Origin: Metabacillus sp. KUDC1714
GTDB lineage: Bacteria; Bacillota; Bacilli; Bacillales; Bacillaceae
Assembly: GCF_014217835.1 (NCBI RefSeq)
Contig: NZ_CP055263.1
Coordinates: forward strand, 186,001-250,000
Reading direction: 5' to 3'
Length of the DNA stretch: 64,000 nucleotides
Below are positions 1 to 9,615 of the stretch, piece after piece. The position numbers and the translations under genes are program-made. The notes under the pieces are model-generated. The model had not been told where the DNA came from. It searched no databases and saw only the letters and a list, made by a program, of their open reading frames with translations. Position 1 is the stretch's first letter, and every line of letters starts with the position of its first letter.

Positions 1-46
1 CTCTTAAGTTTTTTAAGTCAAAATCAAATCTTTCTCTAACACTCAT
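1..46 (-). CDS. phoU: Phosphate-transport regulator PhoU, N-terminal fragment cut by the window edge
   Basis: Only the first 15 codons are visible. They follow a strong ribosome binding site (AAGGAGG, eight bases before the ATG) and read MSVRERFDFDLKNLR, which resembles the start of Gram-positive PhoU proteins. PhoU is a helical protein that signals phosphate sufficiency from the Pst transporter to the PhoR sensor kinase. Its position directly downstream of pstB on the same strand supports the call. About 310 bases holding a terminator and a repeat separate it from pstB, so it may also have its own promoter. The identification rests mainly on context because so little of the protein is visible. 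Confidence 0.6.
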   Translation of the reverse strand, partial: MSVRERFDFDLKNLR

Positions 47-140
47 GCTTCATACCTCCTTATCCTTCTTATTCCCTAAAAAAGTAATTTCTAACATATA
101 GTTTTCAATTAATAATAGGCTCTGTTAAACTTAGTTTTCA

Positions 141-262
141 ATTTCCACTTCAGGCATTCGCTTTCCACTGGCTGTCCGGGGCCTCCTCGGTGCTAAGTAA
201 CTGTGTGGTCTCCCTCAGACTCGCACTCCCGCAGGAGTCTAACATATCCATTTCGGTCTAAA
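141..262. repeat. Degenerate copy of a dispersed Bacillaceae intergenic repeat
   Basis: This G+C-rich stretch in an A+T-rich gap shares blocks with the better-preserved copy near 23533-23658: a 'CGCTTTCC' block, 'CCTCCTCGG', a 'GGTCTC' block and 'CTCCCGCAGGAGTCT', in the same order and orientation. No coding potential is seen. It occupies most of the space between phoU and pstB (positions 47-357); the rest is A+T-rich with one terminator. Confidence 0.6.
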
Positions 263-308
263 AAATGTATCCTAATCAAATGTGAGCTTTAACAGTGCTT
301 AAAAATAA

Positions 309-344
309 AAAAGTCGTGCTAGATTATTATAAGCACGACTTTTC
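309..344 (-). terminator. Rho-independent terminator of the pst operon
   Basis: A ten-base perfect stem (AAGTCGTGCT with AGCACGACTT) around an A+T loop is followed on the minus strand by a T-rich run. It lies 14 bases past the pstB stop codon and would largely separate pstB from phoU transcription. Confidence 0.8.
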
Positions 345-357
345 TATTTTTAATTGA

Positions 358-1170
358 TTAACCAAATCGACCAGTAATGTAATCTTCTGTTCGTTTATCA
401 GAAGGGTTAGAAAATAATCTATCAGTATCAGTAAATTCTACAACCTCTCCATTTAAGAAGAAAGCAGTACGATCTGAAATACGAGCAGCTTGTTGCATGT
501 TATGAGTTACGATAATAATACTATAGTTCTGTTTTAATTCTTGAATTAATTCTTCAATTTTAAGTGTCGAGATCGGGTCGAGTGCTGATGTAGGTTCATC
601 CATTAAAATAACATCTGGCTCAATTGCAAGACAACGGGCAATACATAAACGTTGCTGCTGACCACCAGATAGACCGTATGCATTTTCCTTTAAACGATCT
701 TTTACTTCATCCCAAATAGCTGCACCACGTAAACTCTTCTCAACAACTTCATCGATAATCTTCTTATCTTTAATACCGTGAATTTTCGGACCATATGCGA
801 TGTTTTCATAGATTGATTTTGGGAATGGATTTGGTTTTTGAAACACCATCCCTACCTGTGTTCTAAGCTCTTCTACACCATAAGATTTATCAAAAATATT
901 TTTCCCACGATATAGAATTTGCCCCGATGTGCGAACTATAGGAATTAATTCCACCATGCGATTAAGCGTTTTGATATACGTCGATTTACCACATCCAGAA
1001 GGTCCGATAATTGCTGTTACATCATTTTCATAAATATCAAGGTCAATATTTTTTAAAGCTTGGTCCTTACCATACCAAAGATTCAAATTATCTGTTTTAT
1101 ATACTACGTTCTTATTTACATTAACTTCATTATTTTGTGTATTTTCTCTTTTAATTTTTACACTTTCCAT
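358..1170 (-). CDS. pstB: Phosphate ABC transporter ATP-binding protein PstB
   Basis: This cytoplasmic ATPase powers high-affinity phosphate import through PstC and PstA. The 270-residue protein carries Walker [10 protein letters not shown] (residues 56-64), the ABC signature LSGGQQQR (about 167-174) and Walker B VILMDEP (about 187-193), followed by the H-loop histidine in VTHNMQQA. The '[19 protein letters not shown]' segment is typical of PstB. It is the last gene of pstS-pstC-pstA-pstB, 26 bases after pstA. As I recall, B. subtilis has two tandem ATPase genes (pstBA and pstBB); only one is present here. It should be induced by phosphate starvation with the rest of the operon. Confidence 0.97.
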   Translation of the reverse strand: MESVKIKRENTQNNEVNVNKNVVYKTDNLNLWYGKDQALKNIDLDIYENDVTAIIGPSGCGKSTYIKTLNRMVELIPIVRTSGQILYRGKNIFDKSYGVEELRTQVGMVFQKPNPFPKSIYENIAYGPKIHGIKDKKIIDEVVEKSLRGAAIWDEVKDRLKENAYGLSGGQQQRLCIARCLAIEPDVILMDEPTSALDPISTLKIEELIQELKQNYSIIIVTHNMQQAARISDRTAFFLNGEVVEFTDTDRLFSNPSDKRTEDYITGRFG

Positions 1171-1196
1171 ACGAAAACCCCTCCAATTAAAACTTA

Positions 1197-2075
1197 TTAA
1201 TAACGTTTCTGGAATTTATTACGGATTAACACAGCAATTGAGTTCATCACTATTAAGAAAATAAATAACACGATGATGCCTGCAGCTGCGACCTGTTGAA
1301 ACTCTGGCTGTGGTCTTGCTGCCCAGTTGTAGATTTGAATTGGCATAACAGTAAATGTACTCAAAACGTCTTCTGGTAAGTAATTAACGAAAGCAAATGC
1401 ACCGACCACTAGTAAAGGAGCTGTTTCTCCAATTGCACGTGAAAAGGCTAATATACTTCCCGTTACAATTCCAGGAATTGCTGCAGGTAAAACGACTCTT
1501 AAAATCGTTTGCCATTTAGTAGCTCCCATACCGTATGATGCTTCCCGTAGATCCTTCGGAACGGAGCGAATTGCTTCTTGTGACGCTACAACAATAACTG
1601 GTAGTACGAGAAGAGCCATCGTAAATCCACCAGCTAAAATACTTCGACCTAGATCGAAAAAACGAACAAATACAGTTAAACCTAAAAGTCCAAAAACAAT
1701 AGAAGGTACACCAGCAAGGTTTGAAATATTTGTTTGAATAAAGGTGTTAATTTTACTTTTCTTCGCATATTCTTCTAAATAAATTGCCGTTCCGACAGCT
1801 AAAATCAGTGCTGTTGGAATAGTTACTCCCATTACCCATAGTGAGCCTACTATAGCAGCTTTAATACCAGATCGCTCTGGTCTTCTAGAAGCATAGTTTT
1901 GGAAAAATTCAAGTGAAAAATAACTAGATCCTTGAGTGAATATCCGATATAAAAGAATAGCTAAAACAACTAATGCCAAAAAGGTAGCAGCCATAAAAAT
2001 CCATTTAAATGTTTGATTTAATGCTAATCGTCCACCCATTTTTTTTGTAACAACTTCTTGATCAATCATTTTCAT
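1197..2075 (-). CDS. pstA: Phosphate ABC transporter permease PstA
   Basis: PstA is one of the two membrane channel subunits of the Pst phosphate importer. The 292-residue protein has a first membrane helix at about residues 26-47 and five more helices. The conserved cytoplasmic loop '[20 protein letters not shown]' contacts PstB, and '[11 protein letters not shown]' is the permease-family motif shared with PstC. The start follows GGGAGG with good spacing. It begins one base after the pstC stop codon, so translation of the two permeases is probably coupled. Confidence 0.96.
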   Translation of the reverse strand: MKMIDQEVVTKKMGGRLALNQTFKWIFMAATFLALVVLAILLYRIFTQGSSYFSLEFFQNYASRRPERSGIKAAIVGSLWVMGVTIPTALILAVGTAIYLEEYAKKSKINTFIQTNISNLAGVPSIVFGLLGLTVFVRFFDLGRSILAGGFTMALLVLPVIVVASQEAIRSVPKDLREASYGMGATKWQTILRVVLPAAIPGIVTGSILAFSRAIGETAPLLVVGAFAFVNYLPEDVLSTFTVMPIQIYNWAARPQPEFQQVAAAGIIVLFIFLIVMNSIAVLIRNKFQKRY

Positions 2076-2076
2076 A

Positions 2077-3024
2077 TTAGTATTCCTCCCTAAAGCGTCG
2101 AGAAATATATTGTGCTAAAAGATTCAGAATAAGGGTAAACAAGAACAATGTCATACCAACTGCATAAATACTGTAATAAACAGTTGTTCCATATCCTGCA
2201 TCTCCTCCACTAACCTGAACAATATATGCTGTCATCGTTTGGATCGATTCAGTTGGGTCAAATGTTAGCTTAGGAGTTGCTCCCCCAGCCAATGAAACAA
2301 TCATAGTTTCACCAATAGCACGAGAAATACCTAATACGAACGATGCAACAATACCTGACATTGCAGCAGGAACAATTACCTTCATTGTTACTTCAAATCT
2401 TGTAGATCCTAATGCTAATGCTCCCTCTCTCATTGAATTAGGGACAGAGCTCATTGCATCTTCAGAAAGTGAAGCAATCATTGGGATAATCATGATTCCA
2501 ACTACTATTCCAGGACTAAGGGCATTAAAAAGCGCCAAGTCAGGGACAACTTTTTGCAAAAGAGGTGTAACGAATGTTAATGCAAAAAAACCATAAACAA
2601 TTGTTGGAATACCAGCTAATACCTCTAATATCGGTTTAATAATTCTTCTTGTACGATCTGATGCATATTCACTCAAGAAAATAGCTGCCGCTAATCCAAT
2701 TGGAACTGCTACGATAATTGCAATAACTGTAATTAATAACGTACCAGATACCAATGCACCAATTCCATAAGTAGCACTTTCTTCAAAGAATGGATACCAT
2801 TCCTTTTCTGTCAAGAATTCTACAATTGAGACTCTACTAAAGAAAGTTACTGTTTCAAAGATTAATGTTAATACTATACCTACAGTTGTCAGAATAGATA
2901 TTAGTGCTAATACAAATAATACTCCAGGAACCATTTTTTCTACTATTTGATTAGTGCTATTTTTAGACTTTTTCTCTTTTATTAAGTCTCTAACACTTAC
3001 ATTTTGATTGTTTGTTAAAGCCAT
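2077..3024 (-). CDS. pstC: Phosphate ABC transporter permease PstC
   Basis: PstC is the partner permease of PstA in the Pst phosphate importer. I place the start at the internal ATG (MALTNNQ...) because an AAAGGGG ribosome binding site lies just upstream of it; the longer reading frame to 3087 runs through leader sequence. The resulting 315-residue protein has a basic cytoplasmic N-terminus, six membrane helices, the loop 'REGALALGSTRFEVTMKVIVP' that docks on the ATPase and the 'SRAIGETMIV' motif. It lies about 80 bases after pstS and directly before pstA. Confidence 0.95.
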   Translation of the reverse strand: MALTNNQNVSVRDLIKEKKSKNSTNQIVEKMVPGVLFVLALISILTTVGIVLTLIFETVTFFSRVSIVEFLTEKEWYPFFEESATYGIGALVSGTLLITVIAIIVAVPIGLAAAIFLSEYASDRTRRIIKPILEVLAGIPTIVYGFFALTFVTPLLQKVVPDLALFNALSPGIVVGIMIIPMIASLSEDAMSSVPNSMREGALALGSTRFEVTMKVIVPAAMSGIVASFVLGISRAIGETMIVSLAGGATPKLTFDPTESIQTMTAYIVQVSGGDAGYGTTVYYSIYAVGMTLFLFTLILNLLAQYISRRFREEY

Positions 3025-3103
3025 TTTGAAAAACCCCTTTCCAAAACATAGGAAGAAAGATGAGAAGCATATCGAGATGCTTCTCATCCACTCAACTAAT
3101 GAA

Positions 3104-4099
3104 TTATTTTAAACCCTCAAGAGTTTCAAGTTGAGTTGTATATTCCTCTTCTGGAAGAGATACATAACCAACTTCTTCAGCTAGAGCACCAGCATTCTCA
3201 AGGTAGAATTTCACATATTCAGCAACATGTTCTTTATCTTTAATAGAAGCGTTGTTTACATAGATGAATAATGGACGTGAAAGTGGATTGTAATCACCAG
3301 ATTCAACAGATTCATTTGTAGGTTCAACAGCTTCTCCAGCTTCGTTTACAATAGGTACAACTTTTAAATTATCTTTATTTTCTAGGTAGTAAGCATATCC
3401 AAAGTAACCAATAGCATTTGTATCTCCAGTAACACCTTTAACTAAAGTGTTGTCATCTTCAGATAATGTTGCAGATTTCACAATTGCAGCATCTTCTAAG
3501 ATAACTTCATTGAAGTAGTCATAAGTACCAGAATCTGCTCCAGGTGAAAAGAATTTAACTTCTTCTTCTGGCCAATCAGCATTAATATCAGACCATTTTT
3601 TCACAGAACCATCTTCAACCCAAAGCTTCTTTAAGTCTTCAACAGTTAATTTATCGATAAAATCATTTTCTTTGTTTACTACTACTGAAAGCCCATCATA
3701 AGCAACTTGGAATTCTGTGAACTCAATTCCATTATCAGCTGCTGCTGTCTTTTCTTCGTCTTTAATTGGACGAGAAGCTTCAGAAATATCAGTTTCACCT
3801 GCTGTGAACTTTTCAAATCCACCACCAGTACCAGATATACCAATTGGAGCTTGTACTTTTGGATGATCCATTGAGAACTCTTCAGATACTGCTTCACCAA
3901 TTGGAGCTACAGTAGAAGAACCATCAATTCCGATTTCTCCTTCTAATTCAGCTGACTCTTCGCCAGATTCTTTAGTTTGTTCTGTATCTTCAGTACCATT
4001 TTCTCCAGTTGCTGCATCTTCTCCATTTCCACAAGCTGCTGCGAAAGCAAGTAATGAAGAAAGCATGATTGACATTGCTAGAAATTTAAAGCTTTTCAT
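3104..4099 (-). CDS. pstS: Phosphate-binding lipoprotein PstS
   Basis: PstS captures inorganic phosphate outside the membrane and delivers it to PstCA. The 331-residue protein starts with a lipoprotein signal peptide ending at 'LAFAAAC' (lipidated Cys23), then an acidic, Glu/Thr-rich linker. Phosphate-binding motifs follow: 'DGSSTVAPI', '[12 protein letters not shown]', 'DISEASRP' and '[12 protein letters not shown]'. It is first in the pst operon and is preceded by a recognisable Pho box. The short 72-residue frame at 3682-3900 is an out-of-frame artefact. Confidence 0.97.
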   Translation of the reverse strand: MKSFKFLAMSIMLSSLLAFAAACGNGEDAATGENGTEDTEQTKESGEESAELEGEIGIDGSSTVAPIGEAVSEEFSMDHPKVQAPIGISGTGGGFEKFTAGETDISEASRPIKDEEKTAAADNGIEFTEFQVAYDGLSVVVNKENDFIDKLTVEDLKKLWVEDGSVKKWSDINADWPEEEVKFFSPGADSGTYDYFNEVILEDAAIVKSATLSEDDNTLVKGVTGDTNAIGYFGYAYYLENKDNLKVVPIVNEAGEAVEPTNESVESGDYNPLSRPLFIYVNNASIKDKEHVAEYVKFYLENAGALAEEVGYVSLPEEEYTTQLETLEGLK

Positions 4100-4145
4100 T
4101 CTTTAATTCCCCCTAGTATATTGGTTGTTTTGTCCTACGTGTATT

Positions 4146-4199
4146 AGAATAACGCTTGAGTATTAATCACGTTTTAACTTAATGTAAAGGTTTTGTAAA
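4146..4199 (-). promoter_or_regulatory. Candidate PhoP-regulated promoter (Pho box) of the pst operon
   Basis: On the minus strand four hexamers TTTACA, TTTACA, TTAAAA and TTAATA recur at exactly 11-base intervals (positions 4199 down to 4161), matching the TT(A/T/C)ACA direct-repeat pattern bound by PhoP dimers in B. subtilis. A TATTCT sequence at 4151-4146 lies ten bases further on and could serve as the -10 element. The leader to pstS is about 40-50 bases. Confidence 0.75.
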
Positions 4200-4388
4200 T
4201 TCGTGATGGAGTTTGTCATAATTTGTTCTAATTTGAGTAATAGATCATTCTCAAATCACAAATTAATTATCTTTTATTTATTGTTTTACTTCTGCCCCTC
4301 CTTTATTCTAAAGAAATAAAAAGAATAGGAATTCTTTATTTAAGCCATATTCTTTTGTACTTATTATTCAATTTTTATATAATTCAAA

Positions 4389-5678
4389 TTATCCGCCACT
4401 ATCGCCATCCACAAGATTAGTTTTACGGACAGGTTTCTGACCAGTTTTTTCTATTGGAATGTTACTTTCTTCAAGCTGTACATTTCTTACAAAGAAGTAA
4501 ATAATTAAATGTCCTGCACCAACAATTGCTAGTAAGATTGGAATACTTTGTTTTTCATTAAATAAAGTTACGGCAACGATGAAACCTAGAATAGAGACAA
4601 TACGACCAGAATTCAGGAAAATTTCTTTCACTACAATGTATTCGATTCTTGCCTTGGTTATATTCCAAGCCCTTCCGATTACATCATAGGTAATTGATGC
4701 ATATGGTACAAAGAGCATCGGATAACCGAAAGCAATTAGTACAGCATATATAAGTAACCTTTGATACGATAAATCAAAAAGGATAACAAAGATCGATAAA
4801 TATAGAAAGATACCTCCCATTAAAATGAACATTTTCCTTTTGGTTTTTTTTATGATCCTTGTTGCTAAAAAATAAGCAATGAATGCTGCGCTAGAGTTTA
4901 CAAGCCCAAACTTCCCTAATGCTAATTCGCTTCCAGTCGCAATAAATACGAAAACACCAATAACAAATGCGAAGGTTCCTTCTCGAAGTCCTTGAAAGAA
5001 ATGAGCGCTCGTAATCATTTTCCAATTTCGATCTCTTTTTCTTTCATTGAATATTCGTTTAAATAAATAATCTCCTTCTGCAGGTCTTCTTTTTAAAAAA
5101 AAGCTTAGTACCACTGCGCCAGAAAATAATAATAGGGATATTGAAAATATCGTGGTATACCCTGTAAAATTTTTTAGCCTTGAAATAATAAACCCGGCAA
5201 TAATTGGTCCGACCATTCCAGCTGTTGAATTCATAATCCCTAAAAAACCATTAAAAAAGTCTCTAGTCTCAGGTTCGGTTATTTCAAAAGTAAGAACATT
5301 AAAGGCTAACCAATAAAATCCATAGCCTATCCCTAAAGTTCCTCCTAGTAGGATAATGAATTTTGCTGCTGATCCTCCAATTATTAATACCGACATGAAA
5401 AAGATTGCCAAAAAAATGACTCCAAGTCGTAATACAACTACGCGGTCAATTTTTTTGGCTAGCCTTCCCGCGAAGATAAATGTAATTGGTTGCATGATTA
5501 CAATTGATAAATTGTAGATTCCTAAATCAATAAATTCTCCGGATTGCTTCCATAAATAAACGTTAACAAACGTATTAGATAAAGAAATACTCAGCGAGTA
5601 CAATCCACCAATCACTAACAATAAAATTAAATCCTTACTAACATGTACATCTCCAATAATTTTTTGCAGTTTTGACAT
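4389..5678 (-). CDS. yqgE: MFS transporter, YqgE family
   Basis: This is a 429-residue integral membrane protein with about twelve hydrophobic segments and the major-facilitator loop 'GRLAKKIDRVVVLRLG' between helices 2 and 3. The substrate is unknown. Its place next to sodA and the pst operon matches B. subtilis yqgE, which supports orthology. The C-terminal 30 residues are hydrophilic. In B. subtilis pbpA, as I recall, lies between yqgE and pstS; here the 289-base gap contains only the Pho box and A+T-rich sequence. Confidence 0.8.
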   Translation of the reverse strand: MSKLQKIIGDVHVSKDLILLLVIGGLYSLSISLSNTFVNVYLWKQSGEFIDLGIYNLSIVIMQPITFIFAGRLAKKIDRVVVLRLGVIFLAIFFMSVLIIGGSAAKFIILLGGTLGIGYGFYWLAFNVLTFEITEPETRDFFNGFLGIMNSTAGMVGPIIAGFIISRLKNFTGYTTIFSISLLLFSGAVVLSFFLKRRPAEGDYLFKRIFNERKRDRNWKMITSAHFFQGLREGTFAFVIGVFVFIATGSELALGKFGLVNSSAAFIAYFLATRIIKKTKRKMFILMGGIFLYLSIFVILFDLSYQRLLIYAVLIAFGYPMLFVPYASITYDVIGRAWNITKARIEYIVVKEIFLNSGRIVSILGFIVAVTLFNEKQSIPILLAIVGAGHLIIYFFVRNVQLEESNIPIEKTGQKPVRKTNLVDGDSGG

Positions 5679-5874
5679 AAAAATGACTCCCCTTCAACTT
5701 CTATTACATAGTCTGTCTTATCAAAGTGGAGATATGTATTTTTATTGCATTTGATGTAATTAAAAGGTGGAGGTAAATAAATAAGCAAAGATTCCACTAT
5801 TAAGGGGTTTTCTTGAGGTTTTACTTGAGATAAATGGGGTTAATGTTAAAAGAGTATCTGTTAAGACCCGTACA

Positions 5875-5906
5875 TAAAAAGAAGAGCCAACCTTAGTTAG
5901 CTCTTC
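5875..5906 (-). terminator. Rho-independent terminator of sodA
   Basis: The minus strand reads GAAGAGCTAAC, a TAAG loop and GTTGGCTCTTC, then TTTTT. The 11-base stem starts ten bases past the sodA stop codon. The rest of the 238-base gap to yqgE shows nothing else clear. Confidence 0.85.
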
Positions 5907-5916
5907 AATCGTACTA

Positions 5917-6525
5917 TTATTTCGCAGAGTTAAAACGTTGTGTTACTTCATCCCAGTTTACTACATTCCAGAATGATGCAATGTAATCTGGACGACGATT
6001 TTGATAATTTAAGTAGTATGCATGCTCCCATACATCTAATCCAAGAATTGGAGTTTTACCTTCCATTAATGGAGAATCTTGGTTTGGTGTGCTAGTTACT
6101 TCTAATTCACCATTGTTCACTACTAACCAAGCCCATCCAGAGCCAAAACGAGTTGTTGCAGCTTTTGCAAACTCTTCTTTTAAGTTTTCATAGCTACCAA
6201 ATTTAGCGTTGATCGCTTCACCTAATTCACCAGTTGGCTCACCGCCACCATTTGGAGAAAGGATTGTCCAGAAAAGACTATGGTTAGCATGTCCACCACC
6301 GTTGTTGCGAACTGCTGTACGAATAGCTTCAGGAACTGCATCAATATTAGATACTAATTCTTCAACACTTTTGCCAGCCAGATCAGCATGACCTTCTAAT
6401 GCTGCATTTACATTTGTAATGTAAGTGTTGTGGTGTTTTGTGTGATGAATATTCATCGTTTCTTTGTCAATATGTGGTTCTAGTGCATCGTATGCATAAG
6501 GTAATTGCGGTAATTCATATGCCAT
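5917..6525 (-). CDS. sodA: Manganese superoxide dismutase
   Basis: SodA converts superoxide to oxygen and hydrogen peroxide in the cytoplasm. The 202-residue protein is full length and has the metal-ligand motifs 'NIHHTKHH', '[11 protein letters not shown]' and '[20 protein letters not shown]'. The Gly-Gly-Gly before HANH and the spacing favour the Mn form. It is transcribed alone, with a good sigma-A-like promoter upstream and its own terminator. The overlapping plus-strand frame at 6209-6391 is a shadow. Confidence 0.98.
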   Translation of the reverse strand: MAYELPQLPYAYDALEPHIDKETMNIHHTKHHNTYITNVNAALEGHADLAGKSVEELVSNIDAVPEAIRTAVRNNGGGHANHSLFWTILSPNGGGEPTGELGEAINAKFGSYENLKEEFAKAATTRFGSGWAWLVVNNGELEVTSTPNQDSPLMEGKTPILGLDVWEHAYYLNYQNRRPDYIASFWNVVNWDEVTQRFNSAK

Positions 6526-6585
6526 TTTTTAATTTCCTCCCTTAATATGTACAAACTAAAAGCTTTGGATTAGCTTTCCAACCTA

Positions 6586-6614
6586 AGGTTACCAAAATTG
6601 TCCGGTTCTTTCAA
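6586..6614 (-). promoter_or_regulatory. Sigma-A-type promoter of sodA
   Basis: TTGAAA (-35) and TAACCT (-10) are separated by 17 bases on the minus strand, about 60 bases before the sodA start codon. No second regulator site was recognised. Confidence 0.55.
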
Positions 6615-6719
6615 TTGAAAAGCATGCAAAGTCATCTTTCATTTTATACTTTTTTTAAATAATTATGTAACAAAGGATCTTTTTTGTTATATATTTGGGT
6701 ATTACAGAAATCAGTGAAT

Positions 6720-6746
6720 AAAAAAAGCAAGGGAATCCCTTGCTTT
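6720..6746 (-). terminator. Rho-independent terminator after the Na/Pi cotransporter gene
   Basis: A nine-base perfect stem (AAGCAAGGG with CCCTTGCTT, three-base loop) is followed by TTTTTT on the minus strand. It lies about 40 bases past the stop codon of the upstream gene. Confidence 0.85.
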
Positions 6747-6784
6747 CATCCAATATAACTAATAATGATCATTTTTCTAAAATA

Positions 6785-8416
6785 TTAGTTTCTGTAACCT
6801 AATACAGCCTCTGCGATATTTACACAATGATCTCCGATACGTTCTAAATTGCTAATAATATCTACAAATACGATACCTGCAGAACCTGAGCACTGACCTT
6901 CATTAATCCTTAATATGTGTTTTTTACGTAATGTGCGCTCCATTTTATCAATTTGTTCTTCAGATTTTAATACCGTTGTAGCTAAAGCTGTGTCTTTATC
7001 GTCTAATGATGTAATTGCATCCTTTAATGTTTGGATTGTTAGATTAAACATGTCTTCCAGATCTTGTTTTGCTGAATCTGTTAATTTCACTTTATTTGTG
7101 AGTTGGAATCCTACCAATTCAACCACATTTTCAAAATGATCACCAATTCGTTCAATATCTCGTACTGTATCCAATAACATACTATGCTCTTCCGATTCAG
7201 CAGTAGACATTTCGCTTCTTGAAATTAAGATTAAATAATCTGTAATTTTACGATCTAGATTATTAATTGCATCTTCTAATTGCATAGATGTATCTGCATG
7301 CTTTTGCGAGTATGTTCTTTGATATAAGTTTGCTTCTTCTAAACCAAGAGTCGCAAACTTACCCATGCGCAGCACTTCTTCTTTTGCTTGTCCTAAAGCA
7401 ATGGAAGAAGATTGTTCGATAAAAATTGGATCCAAGTGTTTCGCTTTATATTCAATCATTGAATCTTCACCAGGAATAAGCTTTGTCACAATCCACGCTA
7501 GGACTGCAATAAAAGGAAATTGAATAATTGTATTTGTAATATTAAACGACCCATGAGCAAATGCTATTGTCATTTCTGGATTTAATCCAAAAGTCGATTG
7601 TAGGAATTGAATAAAATTAGTGAATAGCGGTAGAAAAATCATGAAAATAGCTGTTCCGATTAAATTAAAAATAACATGTGTTAATGCTGCACGTCTTGCT
7701 GCAATTGACGCCCCAATTGAAGCTAATACAGCAGTAATGGTTGTCCCAATATTATCTCCAAAAAGAACTGGTAGTGCAGCTTTAATGTCAATTAGACCCT
7801 GCCCAAATAACTCTTGCAAAATTCCAATTGTAGCACTTGAACTTTGTACAACAACAGTAAAAATTGTTCCAACTAAAACACCTAATAATGGGTTATCACT
7901 CATACTTACTGTTAAATCATGAAATGCTTGCAATGATCTTAAAGGCTTCATACCAGATCCCATTAACTCTAAGCCATAGAACAAAGTACCAAATCCAAAG
8001 ACAATTTGTCCCAAACTATGTATTTGCTTATTTTTAAAGAAAAAGAGCATGATTGCACCGACAAATATAATAGGGAGGGCATATTCTGCTACATCGATAC
8101 CAATTATAAACGCAGTAACTGTTGTACCAATATTTGCACCCATAATGACACCGATTGCCTGTCTAAGTGTCATAAATCCTGCACTAACCAATCCAACCGT
8201 AATTACGGTAGTTCCACTACTTGATTGAATTAAAACTGTTACAATGATACCAGCTAAAACACCCATAAATGGATTCGTTGTAAACTTATCCAAAATGTCT
8301 CTTAGCTTATCACCGGCTGACCTTTGAAGGCCATCGCCCATGTATTTAATACCAAATAAAAATATCCCAAGACCGCCGATAAATTCAAATATCATCTTCT
8401 GGATATCAATTTCCAA
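6785..8416 (-). CDS. Na/Pi cotransporter family protein with C-terminal PhoU-like domain
   Basis: This is a membrane phosphate transporter of the NptA/PF02690 type. Two related halves each carry a 'QSSS' motif (VLIQSSSGTT and VVVQSSSATI), with about eight hydrophobic segments in the first 320 residues, then a roughly 200-residue helical PhoU-like domain containing 'RDIERIGDHFENV' and 'SNLERIGDHCVNIAE'. I choose the TTG at 8416 (543 residues) because GAGGGG lies nine bases before it; a longer form to 8470 is possible. Direction and ion coupling cannot be read from sequence. Its proximity to the pst operon suggests a role in phosphate balance. Confidence 0.85.
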   Translation of the reverse strand: MEIDIQKMIFEFIGGLGIFLFGIKYMGDGLQRSAGDKLRDILDKFTTNPFMGVLAGIIVTVLIQSSSGTTVITVGLVSAGFMTLRQAIGVIMGANIGTTVTAFIIGIDVAEYALPIIFVGAIMLFFFKNKQIHSLGQIVFGFGTLFYGLELMGSGMKPLRSLQAFHDLTVSMSDNPLLGVLVGTIFTVVVQSSSATIGILQELFGQGLIDIKAALPVLFGDNIGTTITAVLASIGASIAARRAALTHVIFNLIGTAIFMIFLPLFTNFIQFLQSTFGLNPEMTIAFAHGSFNITNTIIQFPFIAVLAWIVTKLIPGEDSMIEYKAKHLDPIFIEQSSSIALGQAKEEVLRMGKFATLGLEEANLYQRTYSQKHADTSMQLEDAINNLDRKITDYLILISRSEMSTAESEEHSMLLDTVRDIERIGDHFENVVELVGFQLTNKVKLTDSAKQDLEDMFNLTIQTLKDAITSLDDKDTALATTVLKSEEQIDKMERTLRKKHILRINEGQCSGSAGIVFVDIISNLERIGDHCVNIAEAVLGYRN

Positions 8417-8654
8417 AATTTTCAACCCCTCATTCATGTTCGTCTTAAGTCGACAAAAATCTACAACCATTACAATTATTAACGATTTATTGTTTTATTG
8501 TAAAGGTGTTTTAATAAATTCTTTACAAAAAAATAAAAGATAGCCAAAGATAGCGTTTTCACATACATAATCCTTCAATATAATTGTTCTTTTCTTGTAT
8601 TATCCAACAGAGAGATATAAAATATAAGTCGTATAAATAAGAAGGGTGTGTCGT

Positions 8655-9440
8655 TTGCTCATGAATGTTTTTAAACAACTTTACACTAGTATATACTCCC
8701 CTAAAATCATCTCCACATTTCGATTTCAAGGGATAGGGAAAACAATATTATTTGTGTTTATTTTGTCTTTGATTAGTACTATACCAACTGCATTTCATTT
8801 TACTAGTGGTTTAACAGAAGGTTTAAAAGGATTTGATCAAACTCTCCGTGATGATTTACCTTCCTTTACCATTAAAGACGGACAGCTTTCAGCAGATACT
8901 GATAAAGCAATAGAAATTAGGAAAGATAATTTTATTATAATATTAGATGATACTGGTGCATTCGGTGTTGATGAAATTGAAAATAAACAAAATGCGATTG
9001 GCATTTTACAGGATCGGTTTGTTTTTGCTGCAAATGGTCAAGCGCAATCGTATGAATATAATCTTTTAAATATGACTATTTCTAAACAAGACCTAATTGA
9101 TATTTCAAAACAATTTAATCAACTCCTACCTATCTTTATCTCGATTTTAGTTGTGATAGTGTATTTATTCAGTTCCTTTGTTAAATTTATTGAAGTAACA
9201 GTTTTAGCTGTATTTGGGTTAGCTTTTAAAAATAGTCTTCAAAGAAGATTAAATTTCAAACAAATTTGGGTGATTTCAGCCTATTCGACAACATTAGCAA
9301 CTATTTTTTTCATCATAATGGATAGTTTACAAGTAACCGTACCTAATGGATTCTTATTAAATTGGTTTGTTCATCTAATTGTTCTTTATCTAGTAATAAA
9401 AGAAGTCCCACCTTCAAAGAAGCCTTTAAAAACAGCATAA
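8655..9440 (+). CDS. yqgB: DUF1189 membrane protein, YqgB family
   Basis: This protein of about 261 residues is predicted to be membrane-bound. One hydrophobic segment lies near residues 28-48, a soluble extracellular stretch of about 100 residues follows, and three or four helices make up the C-terminal half. The overall design and position match the B. subtilis YqgB/DUF1189 family, whose function is unknown. The TTG at 8655 is chosen because GAAGGG lies eight bases upstream; the ATG at 8661 is an alternative. It runs opposite to its neighbours. Confidence 0.7.
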   Translation: MLMNVFKQLYTSIYSPKIISTFRFQGIGKTILFVFILSLISTIPTAFHFTSGLTEGLKGFDQTLRDDLPSFTIKDGQLSADTDKAIEIRKDNFIIILDDTGAFGVDEIENKQNAIGILQDRFVFAANGQAQSYEYNLLNMTISKQDLIDISKQFNQLLPIFISILVVIVYLFSSFVKFIEVTVLAVFGLAFKNSLQRRLNFKQIWVISAYSTTLATIFFIIMDSLQVTVPNGFLLNWFVHLIVLYLVIKEVPPSKKPLKTA

Positions 9441-9467
9441 AAACTGGCATTTTAAATTCTTACAAAT

Positions 9468-9496
9468 AAAAACGCGGGGTTATTCCCGCGTTTTTA
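9468..9496. terminator. Bidirectional terminator between yqgB and the chemotaxis receptor gene
   Basis: AAAAACGCGGG and CCCGCGTTTTT form an 11-base stem with T-runs on both strands. It lies between the convergent genes yqgB (plus) and the chemotaxis receptor (minus). Confidence 0.9.
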
Positions 9497-9615
9497 TTGT
9501 TGGTTATTTTCACAATGCTTGTTGTTTTTTGTACAAGGCACTAAGTGTCGTATCGTATTTAGCCTGTCTGCCGAGCTCTTATCGTTGTTATACTAAATTC
9601 TAGCAAGGAGTCAAA

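Noticed and set aside
4300..4360. A+T-rich imperfect hairpin after yqgE as a terminator
   Set aside because: The arms pair only with extra bases and contain almost no G-C pairs.
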